Of a DNA stretch of 64,000 nucleotides, positions 44,455 through 55,410 are shown piece by piece. The DNA is from Thiobacillus denitrificans ATCC 25259 (GTDB lineage Bacteria; Pseudomonadota; Gammaproteobacteria; Burkholderiales; Thiobacillaceae): the NCBI RefSeq assembly GCF_000012745.1, contig NC_007404.1, forward strand, positions 2,728,001 through 2,792,000, read 5' to 3'. Each line of letters starts with the position of its first letter. Within the stretch, counting starts at the first letter, position 1. The notes beneath the pieces were generated by a model. It was not told the DNA's origin and made no database searches. It saw only the letters and a program-made list of their open reading frames with translations. The position numbers were made by a program, and so were the translations under genes.

Positions 44455-45285
44455 TCAGTGCGTCACGCCCCAGTCTACGAGTCCGCTGTAGGCGGTCGCG
44501 AGCACGACGCCGCCGAACACGATGCGGTACCAGGCGAACACCGTGTAGTCGTGGCGGCTCACGAACTTGATCAGCGTGCGCACGGCGAACAGCGCGCTGG
44601 CGAACGACGCGACGCCGCCGATCGCGAACAGCGGAATGTCGCCGGCGTCGAAGAGCTGCCAGTTCTTGTAGAGGTCGTAGGCCGTCGCCGCGAACATCGT
44701 CGGGATCGCGAGCAGGAAGGAGAACTCGGCGGCGGCCTTGCGCGAGAGGCCGAGAAAAAGTCCGCCGATGATGGTCGCGCCCGAGCGCGAGGTGCCGGGA
44801 ACCATCGCGAGCGCCTGCGCAAAACCGACCGCGAGCGCGCGCCGCCAACCCAGATCGTCGACCGTCGGCGTGCTGACCACATGCTTGCGGCGCTCCGCCC
44901 ACAGGATCAGCACGCCACCGATCACGAGCGCCGACGCCACGACGATCGGATTGAACAGATAGCCCTTGATCTCCTTGTAGAAGAGAAACCCCAGCACTGC
45001 TGCCGGCAGGAAACCCGCCATCAGGTTGACGACGAGCCGGCGCGACGCCGGCTCGGTGTGCACGGTGCTCACAACGTGACGCAGCCGCACGCGATACTCC
45101 CAGACGACCGCGAGGATCGCCGCCAGCTGAATGGCGATCATGAAGACCTTGGCCTTCTCGCCGTTGAAGCCGAGCAGTTGCCCGGCGAGGATCAGGTGCC
45201 CGGTGCTCGAGATCGGCAGGAATTCGGTGAAACCCTCGACGAAACCGAGGATGAGCGCGTGCAGGATCTGGGTCAGGTCGGCCAT
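44455..45285 (-). CDS. uppP: Undecaprenyl-diphosphatase UppP/BacA
   Basis: 276-residue polytopic membrane protein. The two active-site motifs are intact: [27 protein letters not shown] near the N terminus and [35 protein letters not shown]. It recycles the lipid carrier for peptidoglycan and O-antigen synthesis and can confer bacitracin tolerance. No Shine-Dalgarno is evident before the ATG at 45285; an upstream terminator separates it from the cyclase gene. Confidence 0.94.
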
Positions 45286-45303
45286 GGCGAGGAGGTGGAC
45301 ACG

Positions 45304-45330
45304 AAAAAAGGCGCGCCGAAGCGGCGCGCG
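45304..45330 (-). terminator. Intrinsic terminator after the diguanylate cyclase gene
   Basis: On the minus strand an 8-bp stem (GCGCGCCG/CGGCGCGC) with loop CTT is followed by C and six T residues. A TATAAT on the same strand at 45341-45336 immediately precedes it. Confidence 0.8.
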
Positions 45331-45374
45331 CCTCGATTATACGCGGCGGTCGATCCGCGTTCGGCCGCGGCCGA

Positions 45375-47087
45375 TCACGCCGCGGCGACGCGTGTCTGGC
45401 CGCCGCTCGTAACCCGGTTGCGCCCCTGCTGCTTGGAAGCGAACAGGCACGCGTCCGCGGCCGCGATCAGCGAATCGAGCGTCGCATGGTCCGCGCGCTC
45501 GGCCACGCCGATGCTCGCGGTGACGGCCATCGTGCCGACACGGCCCGTCACGCTCAGCGCGGCGATCGACACGCGCAGCCGTTCCGCCAGCAGGGCCGCG
45601 TCGCGCAGGCCCGTTTCGGGCAAGAACACGATGAACTCCTCGCCGCCCCAGCGCGCGAGCACGTCGCCCTGGCGGACGGACTGTTTCAACGCGCCGGCGA
45701 CCGTCTTCAGCACCGCGTCGCCCTCAGCGTGACCGTAGCGGTCGTTGATCTGCTTGAAGTGATCGATGTCGAGCAAGAGGACGGAGGTGGCATGCGCGTG
45801 GCGCAGCGCATTGCTCCACGCCGCCGCGGTCATGCCGTAGAAGGCACGACGGTTGTTAAGCCCCGTCAGCGGATCGAGCTGCGCGAGCTGTTCGGCACGC
45901 AGCTGCTGCTCCTGCCCGACACGGAACTGGTAGGCGAGCGCAAGGGCCAGCAGCGTGGCATCGAACAGCATGCCGACCTCCACGGCGCGGAAGGTCCACG
46001 CGTTGTGCGGGACGAAGCCCCAGGTCGACAGCGTGGTCAGTGCCGCACCTACCATCGCCGCGAGCGCGGCGATCAGGAAATAACGCGCGGGTTTTTGCCC
46101 GGCGCGCACGGCAATCAAGCCAAGCGCGAGCATGAGGCCGGTGAACAGGAAGACGAAGCTGAACGACACCCACAGCGCGGCGACCTGGCGGCCCGCCGCG
46201 ACCGCCGCGACGAGCGCCGTGCCGAAAGCGGCGCTGTACACGAACACGGCGCGGCGAACCCGCGGAAAGAACACGCCGAGATCCAGAAAGCGAACGGCGA
46301 ACAGCAGACCGGCGGCGCCGTAGAGATACATCAGCACCGGGTTGGACCACTGCTGCCAGACGGTCGACTCGGGCCAGAGCCAGGCGTAGCCGTGGCCGGT
46401 ATAGGCGATATTCATCAGCATGAACATCGCCAGGTAGAACGCGTACGAAATGTAGCGGGCGCCACCCAGGCTGGCGTAGAGGATGGCGTTGTAGACCAGC
46501 AGCGCGAACAGGAAGCCGTATACCGCACCGTAGCTGAGTTCCTGCCGCGTCTGCCGCGCCGCGGCGGCTTCGCTGCTTTGCAGATACAGCGGAATCACCA
46601 TCGGGTCCGGTGTCTCGATGCGGATCAGCACGTCGCTCGCGCCGGGTGCGAAGACCGTATCGAACACGAAGTAGCGGCCGACGACTTCACGCGCGGCGTA
46701 AGGCAGACGGTCGCCGGCGAGGCGGTGCGCGACGAGCCGGCCCTGCTGCACGACGAAGACCTCGATACGATCGAGCCAGGCGGTCTCGATCGAGAGCCGG
46801 CGCTGGGCGACGGCCTTGGAAGGATTATCGACCGTGAAATGGATCCATGCCGGCGCCGCGCCGATACCGAAATTCAGCACCGGGCTGCTGCCCGGCGCGA
46901 AGCGCCCGGCGCGCGCCGCCGCCAGTGCGGCGCGCCACTCGAGCCGCCCCTGCTGCTCCTGCAGAAACGTGGTGGCGCGGCCGACCGCGGCGGGATGTTC
47001 GACCGCGGTCGACAGCGGCGCGCCCGCCGCGTGCGCGGCCCACACGCAGGCCAGCGCACCGAGGACGCGAAGCACCAGGTTCAGCAA
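45375..47087 (-). CDS. Membrane diguanylate cyclase (7TMR-DISM sensor, GGDEF output)
   Basis: 570 residues. Signal peptide, an extracellular 7TMR-DISMED2-type beta domain (about residues 40-180, WIHFTVDNPSKAVAQRRLSIE), seven membrane helices (about 185-385), then a GGDEF domain with LDPLTGLNNRRAFY, DIDHFKQINDRYGHAEGDAVL and the active GGEEF in RWGGEEFIVFLPETG. It should make cyclic di-GMP in response to an external ligand. No obvious RxxD inhibitory site precedes the motif. It may act in opposition to the RpfG phosphodiesterase elsewhere in the window. Confidence 0.9.
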   Translation of the reverse strand: MLNLVLRVLGALACVWAAHAAGAPLSTAVEHPAAVGRATTFLQEQQGRLEWRAALAAARAGRFAPGSSPVLNFGIGAAPAWIHFTVDNPSKAVAQRRLSIETAWLDRIEVFVVQQGRLVAHRLAGDRLPYAAREVVGRYFVFDTVFAPGASDVLIRIETPDPMVIPLYLQSSEAAAARQTRQELSYGAVYGFLFALLVYNAILYASLGGARYISYAFYLAMFMLMNIAYTGHGYAWLWPESTVWQQWSNPVLMYLYGAAGLLFAVRFLDLGVFFPRVRRAVFVYSAAFGTALVAAVAAGRQVAALWVSFSFVFLFTGLMLALGLIAVRAGQKPARYFLIAALAAMVGAALTTLSTWGFVPHNAWTFRAVEVGMLFDATLLALALAYQFRVGQEQQLRAEQLAQLDPLTGLNNRRAFYGMTAAAWSNALRHAHATSVLLLDIDHFKQINDRYGHAEGDAVLKTVAGALKQSVRQGDVLARWGGEEFIVFLPETGLRDAALLAERLRVSIAALSVTGRVGTMAVTASIGVAERADHATLDSLIAAADACLFASKQQGRNRVTSGGQTRVAAA

Positions 47088-47117
47088 GGCGCCAGCCCGT
47101 GGGTCGAGGGCGCTGAA

Positions 47118-49253
<2,136 letters not shown>

Positions 49254-49331
49254 GAGCGGGTCAAGGTAGCGGAAATGTGGAATAATTGCAAGGCAAGTCC
49301 CCGTCTAACTTATTGATATTCAAGGCCACGC

Positions 49332-49985
49332 ATGGACATCGAGCAAGCGCGCTACAACATGGTGGAACAACAGATCCGTCCCTGGGACGTGCTCAATCAG
49401 GACGTGCTCGACCTCCTGCTCAAGGTGCGCCGCGAAGATTTCGTGCCCGAGGCACACCGCCTGCTCGCCTTCATCGATATGGAAATCCCGCTCGGCCATG
49501 GTCAGACCATGTGGACCCCGAAGCTCGAGGCGCGCGTCCTGCAGGAAGTCGCGATCCAGCCGACCGACCGCGTGCTCGAGATCGGCACCGGCAGCGGCTA
49601 CCTGACGGCGCTGCTCGCGAGCCTGGCCGAAGAAGTCGTGTCGGTCGACATCCTTGCCGAGTTCACCGCGCAGGCGACGCAGAAACTGCACGCCCACGGC
49701 TTCGCCAACGTCGTTCTGCACACGGCGGACGCCGCCCGCGACTGGGATGACGGCGCGGGTTTCGACGTGATCGTGCTGACCGGCTCGACGCCGTTGCTCT
49801 CCGACGCGTGGCGCCGCCGCCTCAGGCCGGGCGGGCGGCTCTTCGCCATCGTCGGTGAGCCGCCGGTGATGCAGGCCCGGCTCATCACCAGCACCGGGCC
49901 CGGTGCGACGCGCAGCGTCACGCTGTTCGAGACCTGCGTCGCACCGCTGCTCAACGCGCCGCAACCGGCGGCATTCGTGTTTTGA
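49332..49985 (+). CDS. pcm: [20 protein letters not shown] O-methyltransferase-like protein
   Basis: 217 residues. PCMT fold: YNMVEQQIRPWDVLNQDVLDLL, LGHGQTMWTPKLEARVLQEVAIQPTDRVLEIGTGSGYLTALLA (SAM motif I), and VLTGSTPLL. The family repairs isoaspartyl residues. Relatives next to tolC in betaproteobacteria differ from E. coli Pcm in the catalytic loop, so repair activity is not certain. First of three codirectional genes with rhodanese and tolC. Confidence 0.87.
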   Translation: MDIEQARYNMVEQQIRPWDVLNQDVLDLLLKVRREDFVPEAHRLLAFIDMEIPLGHGQTMWTPKLEARVLQEVAIQPTDRVLEIGTGSGYLTALLASLAEEVVSVDILAEFTAQATQKLHAHGFANVVLHTADAARDWDDGAGFDVIVLTGSTPLLSDAWRRRLRPGGRLFAIVGEPPVMQARLITSTGPGATRSVTLFETCVAPLLNAPQPAAFVF

Positions 49986-49994
49986 ATTCGCGCC

Positions 49995-50312
49995 ATGCGC
50001 CAGCTTCGCCCGAGTGAACTCGCCGCCTATCTTGAAGCCGGACACGCGCCGACCCTGCTCGACGTGCGCGAGCGCTGGGAATGGAATCTGTGCCGCCTGC
50101 CCGACGCGATCCTGATTCCGATGGGTGAACTCGCCGCCCGCGTCGCCGAACTCGACCGGGACGCCGAGACCGTCGTGATCTGTCATCATGGCGTACGCAG
50201 CTTTCACGCCGCCCGCTTTCTCGAAGCGGCCGGCTTCAGCAACGTCGTCAACCTGTCCGGTGGCGTCGCAGCCTGGGCGGACGAGGTCGACCCGGCCATG
50301 GCGCGTTACTGA
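49995..50312 (+). CDS. Rhodanese-like domain protein
   Basis: 105 residues, single rhodanese domain with active-site Cys63 in VVICHHGVRS and the N-terminal LLDVRERWEWNLCRLPDA. Begins 9 bases after pcm and is followed 23 bases later by tolC. The pcm-rhodanese-tolC order is common in betaproteobacteria. Role of the rhodanese with the efflux channel is not established. Confidence 0.85.
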   Translation: MRQLRPSELAAYLEAGHAPTLLDVRERWEWNLCRLPDAILIPMGELAARVAELDRDAETVVICHHGVRSFHAARFLEAAGFSNVVNLSGGVAAWADEVDPAMARY

Positions 50313-50335
50313 GTCTTCCCCGGAACCGAGTCCAC

Positions 50336-51649
50336 ATGCCACTCAAGCCCCTGTTTCTTGCCCTGAGCCTCACGCTGGCGACCAGCGCCGGCGCCGCGAA
50401 CCTGACCGAGGTCTACCGCAGCGCACAGGCCTACGACGCGACCTTCGCGTCGGCGCGGGCCGCCTATCGGGCCGGGCAGGAGGCGGTCGCGCAGGGCCGC
50501 GCGGGACTGCTTCCCAACGTCGCGCTCGACGGCAACCTGCGCTACAACAGCCTTGATTCGAGCCTGCCCGGCGGCGACGCCGACTACGACTCCAATGGTG
50601 CCTCGGTCAACGCCGCCCAGCCGCTTTTCCGCAAGCAGAATTGGGTGCAGTACGCGCAGGCGAAAGAGCAGGTGAAGATCGCCGCGAGGCAGTTCGAGGT
50701 CGCCGAGCAGGATCTGATCCTGCGTGTCGCGCAGGCCTACTTCGACGTGCTGCTGTCGCAGGACACGATCGCGTTCATCAACGCGCAGAAGGCCGCGATC
50801 ACCGAACAGCTCGCGGCGGCCAAGCGCAACTTCGAGGTCGGCACCGCGACCATCACCGACACCCACGAAGCGCAGGCGCGCTACGACCTTGCACTCGCCC
50901 AGGAGATCGCCGAACAGAACACGCTCGATATCCGCCTGCGCGCGCTCGAAAAAATCATCGGCGCCCCGCCCGGCGCACTCGACCGCCTGGCCGAACCGGT
51001 GCGCCTTGCTCCGCTCGCGGGCACTATCGAGGAATGGGCCGATCGCGCCGCCGAAGGCAACCTGCAGGCGGAGATCCAGCGCATCGCGAAGACCATCGCC
51101 GACCAGGAAGTCGAGCGCAATCGCGCCGCGCGCTATCCCACGGTCGACGCGGTCGCCGGCTACAGCGTCAACAACAACCAGGCTTTCGGCAACCTGCAGG
51201 TCGATACGCGCGCCGCGAGCGTCGGACTCGAACTCAACATGCCGATCTACCAGGGCGGGCTGATCAGTTCGCGCGTGCGCGAGGCGGTCGCCAATCAGGA
51301 AAAGGCACGTCACGATCTCGAGGCCGCGATTCGTGACGCGAGCCTGCAGGCGCGCGAGGCCTATCTCAACGTCAGCAGCGGCGTCGCCCGTGTGCGCGCG
51401 CTCGAGCAAGCCTTGACCTCGACGCAGGCCCAGCTCGACTCGACCAAACTCGGCCTCGATGTCGGCGTGCGCACGAACCTCGACGTGCTCAACGCCGAAC
51501 AGCAGGTGCTCTCGGCGCGGCGCGACCTCGCCGCCGCGCGCTACGAATACCTGCTTTCGGGTCTCGCACTGAAGGCCGCGGTCGGCACGCTCGGCCCCGC
51601 CGAACTCCTAGAGATCGATCAGCACCTCCATCCGGTCGCCGCGCGCTGA
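50336..51649 (+). CDS. tolC: TolC-family outer membrane channel protein
   Basis: 437 residues with a signal peptide (FLALSLTLATSAGA). Two structural repeats of the outer-membrane efflux domain are seen, with NAAQPLFRKQNW, RVAQAYFDVLLSQD, NFEVGTATITDTHEAQARYD in the first and LNMPIYQGGLISSRVREA, GLDVGVRTNLDVLNAEQQVLSARRDLAAARYEYLL in the second. It forms the trimeric exit duct for type I secretion and drug efflux. No pump genes adjoin. Convergent with waaA. Confidence 0.93.
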   Translation: MPLKPLFLALSLTLATSAGAANLTEVYRSAQAYDATFASARAAYRAGQEAVAQGRAGLLPNVALDGNLRYNSLDSSLPGGDADYDSNGASVNAAQPLFRKQNWVQYAQAKEQVKIAARQFEVAEQDLILRVAQAYFDVLLSQDTIAFINAQKAAITEQLAAAKRNFEVGTATITDTHEAQARYDLALAQEIAEQNTLDIRLRALEKIIGAPPGALDRLAEPVRLAPLAGTIEEWADRAAEGNLQAEIQRIAKTIADQEVERNRAARYPTVDAVAGYSVNNNQAFGNLQVDTRAASVGLELNMPIYQGGLISSRVREAVANQEKARHDLEAAIRDASLQAREAYLNVSSGVARVRALEQALTSTQAQLDSTKLGLDVGVRTNLDVLNAEQQVLSARRDLAAARYEYLLSGLALKAAVGTLGPAELLEIDQHLHPVAAR

Positions 51650-51656
51650 GGCGCCT

Positions 51657-52919
51657 TCAGACCGGCACCAGGCCGGTGACGCGCGCGGCGGCGCCGCGAT
51701 GCTGCGCGGCGAACGCCCGCCCCGCCTCGCCCATGCGTTCGCGCGTCGCGCCGTCGCGCAGCAGGCGCAGCGATTCGCGCATCCACTCAGCCGCGTCGCC
51801 GACGCGAAGCGCCGCGCCGGCGGCGATCGCGAGCCGGGCCGCCTCGTCGAAGTTGAACGTGTACGGACCGACCAGGATCGGACGCCCGACGCTCGCCGCC
51901 TCGATCAGGTTCTGCCCGCCGAGCGGGACGAGGCTGCCGCCGACGAAGGCGACGTCGCACGCTGCGTAATACGCGAACAGTTCGCCGAGGCTGTCACCGA
52001 GCACGACGCGGGTCGCCGCGGCGAGCGGGTCGCGATCGAGTTCGCTGCGTCGCTGGTAGCGCAAGCCCGCCGCCGCGATCAGACCGGCGACTTCCTCGAA
52101 GCGTTGCGGGTGGCGCGGCACGAGCACAAGCAGGACGTCCGCATCGGCCGCCGCGAAGGCGTGCAGCAGCGCTGCCTCCTCGCCCTCGCGCGTGCTCGCG
52201 GCGAGCAGCACCGGCCGCCCGTGCCACGCCGCCTTCCACGCGGCACCGCGTTCGAGCAGCGCGGGCGGTGGCGCGATGTCGAACTTGAGATTGCCGGTGA
52301 CGCGCGCGGCGCTCGCGCCGAGTCTGAGCAGGCGCGCGGCGTCGGCCTCGGTCTGCGCGGCGACGATCGCCAGGCGTTGCAGGCTCGCGCGGGTCAGCGC
52401 CGGCAACTTCGCGTAGCCCTTGGCCGAGCGCTCGGACAAGCGCCCGTTCGCGAGCATCAGCGGCACGTTTGCGGCCGCGGCCGCGCGCACGAGATTCGGC
52501 CACAGTTCCGTTTCCATCAGAATGCCGACGCGCGGCCGTGCCCGGCGCAGGAAGCGCCGCACCGGCCACGCGTAGTCGTAAGGCAGATAAGCGATGTGTG
52601 CGAACTCCCCGTACAAGGCCTCGGCGGTCGCCCGCCCGGTCGGCGTCATGCAGGTCAGCAGCACAGGCCAGTCGGGATGGGCTTCACGCAGCGCGGCGAT
52701 CAGCGGCTGCGCCGCACGCATCTCGCCGACCGATACCGCGTGGACCCAGAGGGATTGTGCCGCCGGCACAGGGCCGCCGCCCAAGCGTTCGCGCCAGTTC
52801 CGCCAGTAGCCGCGCTCACGGCGTCCGCGCCAGAGCAGACGCAAGGGAATCAGCGGGGCGGCGACCAGCAGCGCGAGTCGGTAGAGCGTCCAGTCGAGAA
52901 TAAGGCGCGGCTTGAGCAT
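51657..52919 (-). CDS. waaA: 3-deoxy-D-manno-octulosonic acid transferase WaaA
   Basis: 420 residues from the ATG at 52919. A glycosyltransferase (GT30) with an N-terminal membrane anchor (LYRLALLVAAPLIPLRLLW), LWVHAVSVGEMRAAQPLI, the ILMETELWPNLV block with the catalytic Glu region, and GDSLGELFAYYAACDVAFVGGSLVPLGGQNLIEAASVGRPILVGPYTFNF in the CMP-Kdo-binding half. It adds Kdo to lipid IVA. Divergent from the sugar epimerase locus. Confidence 0.93.
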   Translation of the reverse strand: MLKPRLILDWTLYRLALLVAAPLIPLRLLWRGRRERGYWRNWRERLGGGPVPAAQSLWVHAVSVGEMRAAQPLIAALREAHPDWPVLLTCMTPTGRATAEALYGEFAHIAYLPYDYAWPVRRFLRRARPRVGILMETELWPNLVRAAAAANVPLMLANGRLSERSAKGYAKLPALTRASLQRLAIVAAQTEADAARLLRLGASAARVTGNLKFDIAPPPALLERGAAWKAAWHGRPVLLAASTREGEEAALLHAFAAADADVLLVLVPRHPQRFEEVAGLIAAAGLRYQRRSELDRDPLAAATRVVLGDSLGELFAYYAACDVAFVGGSLVPLGGQNLIEAASVGRPILVGPYTFNFDEAARLAIAAGAALRVGDAAEWMRESLRLLRDGATRERMGEAGRAFAAQHRGAAARVTGLVPV

Positions 52920-53029
52920 CGCGGGGATTGTAATGGGCGGGCGCCGCGCCGCCCAAGCCACGTCCTGACGGGGTGCTAGAATCGACGCCGCTTCGGGAGG
53001 CGGGACCGGCTCGCACCGGCCGAGCCATC

Positions 53030-53074
53030 ATGACGCTTCCCCTGCGCCCTCTGGAAAGACGGAGACGTCAATGA
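53030..53074 (+). CDS. Possible leader peptide with arginine run
   Basis: A 14-residue ORF (MTLPLRPLERRRRQ) whose TGA overlaps the next ATG as ATGA. It follows a GGCTCG/CGAGCC hairpin and a TAGAAT box at 52977. May only be a coupling device; coding is unproven. Confidence 0.2.
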   Translation: MTLPLRPLERRRRQ

Positions 53075-53163
53075 AAGTTCTTGTCGCAGGTTCCGGCGGC
53101 TTCAGTACCGGCCGCTCACTTCGCTCACTCAGCTTGCGCAAAGCGCAGGTCAGCCTTCTCTGA
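53071..53163 (+). pseudogene. Truncated start of a second epimerase/dehydrogenase gene
   Basis: A 30-codon ORF with a good ribosome-binding site (GGAG six bases upstream). Its first eleven residues, MKVLVAGSGGF, are the beginning of a Rossmann-fold sugar epimerase and resemble MKILVTGAAGF of the complete gene 17 bases downstream; the rest is unrelated low-information sequence. Best read as the remnant of a deleted paralogue. Confidence 0.5.
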
Positions 53164-53179
53164 AACCGGCGGACTCAAC

Positions 53180-54190
53180 ATGAAAATATTGGTTACTGGA
53201 GCCGCCGGTTTTATCGGCATGCACGTCGCGCAAATCCTCTTGCAGCGCGGCGACGAAGTCGTCGGCATCGACAGCCTCAACGACTACTACGACCCCGCCT
53301 TGAAGCTCGCGCGGCTCGAACAGTTGAAGCCGCACCCGAACTTCCGCTTCGTCAGGGACGACATCTCCGACCGCATGGTGATGGAGGACCTGTTCGAGAA
53401 AGGCCACTTCGACGCCGTCATCAACCTCGCCGCGCAGGCCGGCGTGCGCTACTCGCTGAAGAATCCGCACGCCTACGTGCAATCGAACCTGGTGGGCTTC
53501 GCCAACCTGCTCGAAGGCTGCCGCCACCATGGCGTCAAGCACTTCGTCTACGCGAGTTCATCGAGCGTCTACGGCGCCAATACAAAAATTCCGTTCTCGA
53601 CCCACGACCCGGTCAACCATCCGGTCAGCCTCTACGCTGCGAGCAAGAAAGCCAACGAGCTGATGGCGCACACCTACTCGCATCTCTACGGCCTGCCGAC
53701 CACGGGGCTGCGCTACTTCACGGTCTACGGCCCCTGGGGCCGGCCCGACATGTCACCGTGGCTCTTCACCTCGGCGATTCTCGAAGGCCGCAGCATCGAC
53801 GTCTTCAACCACGGCGACATGATGCGCGACTTCACCTACATCGACGACATCGCCGACGGCACGGTCAAGGTCCTCGACCGCATCCCGCAGCCCGACCCGA
53901 ACTTCGATCACGCCAACCCCGACCCCGCGTCGAGCCACGCGCCCTACCGCGTCTACAACATCGGCAACCACACTCCGGTGCAGTTGATGGATTTCATCGG
54001 CACGATCGAGAAGGCGCTCGGGCAGGAAGCGCGGAAGAATTTCCTGCCGATGCAGGACGGTGACGTGAAGATGACCTACGCCGACGTCGACGATCTGATT
54101 CGCGATACCGGATTCAAGCCGGCGACGACGCTGGAGTACGGGATCGGCAAGTGGGTCGAGTGGTACCGGGGGTATAAGAACAGGTCGTGA
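53180..54190 (+). CDS. NAD-dependent epimerase, probable UDP-glucuronate 4-epimerase
   Basis: 336 residues, extended SDR fold. Glycine motif TGAAGFIGMHVA, then DSLNDYYDPALKLARLEQL, typical of UDP-glucuronate/galacturonate epimerases. Catalytic SSS and Tyr-x3-Lys (YAASKKANE) are intact, as are RYFTVYGPWGRPDMSPWLF and the RDFTYIDDI region. It likely supplies UDP-galacturonate for polysaccharide or LPS. The bactofilin gene downstream and waaA upstream fit an envelope role. Confidence 0.88.
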   Translation: MKILVTGAAGFIGMHVAQILLQRGDEVVGIDSLNDYYDPALKLARLEQLKPHPNFRFVRDDISDRMVMEDLFEKGHFDAVINLAAQAGVRYSLKNPHAYVQSNLVGFANLLEGCRHHGVKHFVYASSSSVYGANTKIPFSTHDPVNHPVSLYAASKKANELMAHTYSHLYGLPTTGLRYFTVYGPWGRPDMSPWLFTSAILEGRSIDVFNHGDMMRDFTYIDDIADGTVKVLDRIPQPDPNFDHANPDPASSHAPYRVYNIGNHTPVQLMDFIGTIEKALGQEARKNFLPMQDGDVKMTYADVDDLIRDTGFKPATTLEYGIGKWVEWYRGYKNRS

Positions 54191-54361
54191 GGAGACTCTG
54201 GCGAGCTGCCGGGTACCGACCTGTCGGAATTTTTTCGGCGCAACGCCGCGAAGAAGCGGGCTCGACAGGAAACGCTTCGCTCACGCTCCGCGCTCGCGAC
54301 TGAGCTCGAGAGGGCCGCACGCCGGAGCCGGCTGCAGCACTTTTGTACGATTTTCGACCCA

Positions 54362-54379
54362 TGTCGCAATCGAGCGACT
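54362..54379. promoter_or_regulatory. Dyad 1, candidate enhancer-binding site
   Basis: TGTCGC, 6 bases, GCGACT; half-sites complementary at five of six positions. Same architecture as the dyad at 54440. Confidence 0.45.
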
Positions 54380-54439
54380 TGCCAATTTCTTCTTATCCTA
54401 TTGTTTCGTAGGACAATTCCTCCAGCGGCGTTTCTCGCC

Positions 54440-54457
54440 TGTCGCACATGCGGGACA
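54440..54457. promoter_or_regulatory. Dyad 2, candidate enhancer-binding site
   Basis: TGTCGC, 6 bases, GGGACA. The full 18-mer matches its own reverse complement at 14 positions. It starts 78 bp after dyad 1 and about 95 bp before the sigma-54 element. Confidence 0.45.
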
Positions 54458-54532
54458 AGTCATCCCGACTTCTATGCGCCCTTCCCGCCCGCCATCGGTC
54501 CAGGCATTTGTTTTATCGGCGTTCTTTTTCTC

Positions 54533-54548
54533 TGGCTCAGCTCTTGCT
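54533..54548 (+). promoter_or_regulatory. Sigma-54 promoter for the bactofilin gene
   Basis: TGGC at 54533 and TTGC at 54544 with the exact 7-base gap of a -24/-12 promoter (TGGCTCAGCTCTTGCT). The predicted transcript starts near 54560, 68 bases before the ATG. Confidence 0.65.
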
Positions 54549-54627
54549 AAGTGAGGCGTTTGCGCCGCATGGCGCGCTGTTGCCGTAGCAGGCGTTTCTG
54601 TTAGCAGCTCACGGAGGAGAAGACCCG

Positions 54628-55302
54628 ATGCTCAAAAACTTCATGCAACCAGGGACCGGGACCGGTTCGAATTCATCCGGTTCGAATTCATCCTCGAACT
54701 CGTCCGGCGTTGACGCCACGCGGATGGTTCACTCGGGCTACCCGTCCAAACCCACCGACTCGATCCGCACGTCCGACGCGCCGAAGCAGGACACGACCAA
54801 CACGCGGAAGGCAGGATCGAACGACGAAGGCAGCAAGCTGATCGTGGGGCCCAACATCACGCTCAAGGGCTCCGAAATCACCGATTGCGACATTCTCTTG
54901 GTCGAAGGACGGGTGGAGGCTTCCATGAACAGCCGTGACATTCGCATCGCGGAAAGCGGGGTTTTCTCGGGCAAGGCGGAAATCGACGTCGCCGAGGTTC
55001 GCGGCCAGTTCGAGGGGGAGCTGACGGCGCGCAAGCGCCTCGTCGTCTACGCCACGGGGCGCGTCAGCGGCGTGATCCGCTACGGCGCGATGATGGTCGA
55101 GGAAGGCGGCGTCATTTCCGGCAACGTCGCGATGCTCGAAGACCCGAGCGACCTGGCCCCGGCCGCCGAGGCGACGGAAGCGGTCGCGGAAGCAGCACCG
55201 GAGCCCGCTCCGGAAGCGGCCGCCGAGAAGAAAACCGATCTCGAGGAAATCCTGTTCCACTCCACGGTGGCGCGCGCCGGACTGGGCAAGCGACGCGCCT
55301 GA
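54628..55302 (+). CDS. Bactofilin (polymer-forming cytoskeletal protein)
   Basis: 224 residues. A Ser/Asn/Gly-rich flexible N terminus (GSNSSGSNSSSNSS), a bactofilin beta-helix core at about 68-175 (LIVGPNITLKGSEITDCDILLVEGRVEASMNSRDIRIAESGVFSGKAEIDVAEVRGQFEGELTARKRLVVYATGRVSGVIRYGAMMVEEGGVISGN), and an Ala/Glu/Pro-rich tail. Bactofilins form nucleotide-free filaments that position cell-wall or polysaccharide machinery. GGAGGAG precedes the ATG. Expression is probably RpoN-dependent. Confidence 0.88.
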   Translation: MLKNFMQPGTGTGSNSSGSNSSSNSSGVDATRMVHSGYPSKPTDSIRTSDAPKQDTTNTRKAGSNDEGSKLIVGPNITLKGSEITDCDILLVEGRVEASMNSRDIRIAESGVFSGKAEIDVAEVRGQFEGELTARKRLVVYATGRVSGVIRYGAMMVEEGGVISGNVAMLEDPSDLAPAAEATEAVAEAAPEPAPEAAAEKKTDLEEILFHSTVARAGLGKRRA

Positions 55303-55410
55303 CTACGTCCCGCGCGAGGCTCCGCGGCGTCCTCTACGGTCGCTGGGACCCCGTGTCACCTTGGCAGTGCCACCCTCCCCGTTGCCCGTGGCGACTGCGG
55401 CGCCGCCGCG

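Larger units (their letters stand above)
54191..54627. promoter_or_regulatory. Long control region upstream of the bactofilin gene
   Basis: 437 bases with no gene. A short CCGA/TCGG hairpin with a T6 tract at 54216-54235 may weakly terminate the epimerase transcript. Two related 18-bp dyads (54362-54379 and 54440-54457) and a sigma-54 element (54533-54548) follow, described separately. Confidence 0.5.

Noticed and set aside
53081-53179. N-terminal extension of the epimerase back to 53081
   Set aside because: The extension is Ser/Arg-rich with no similarity; the Rossmann motif begins right at the ATG at 53180.
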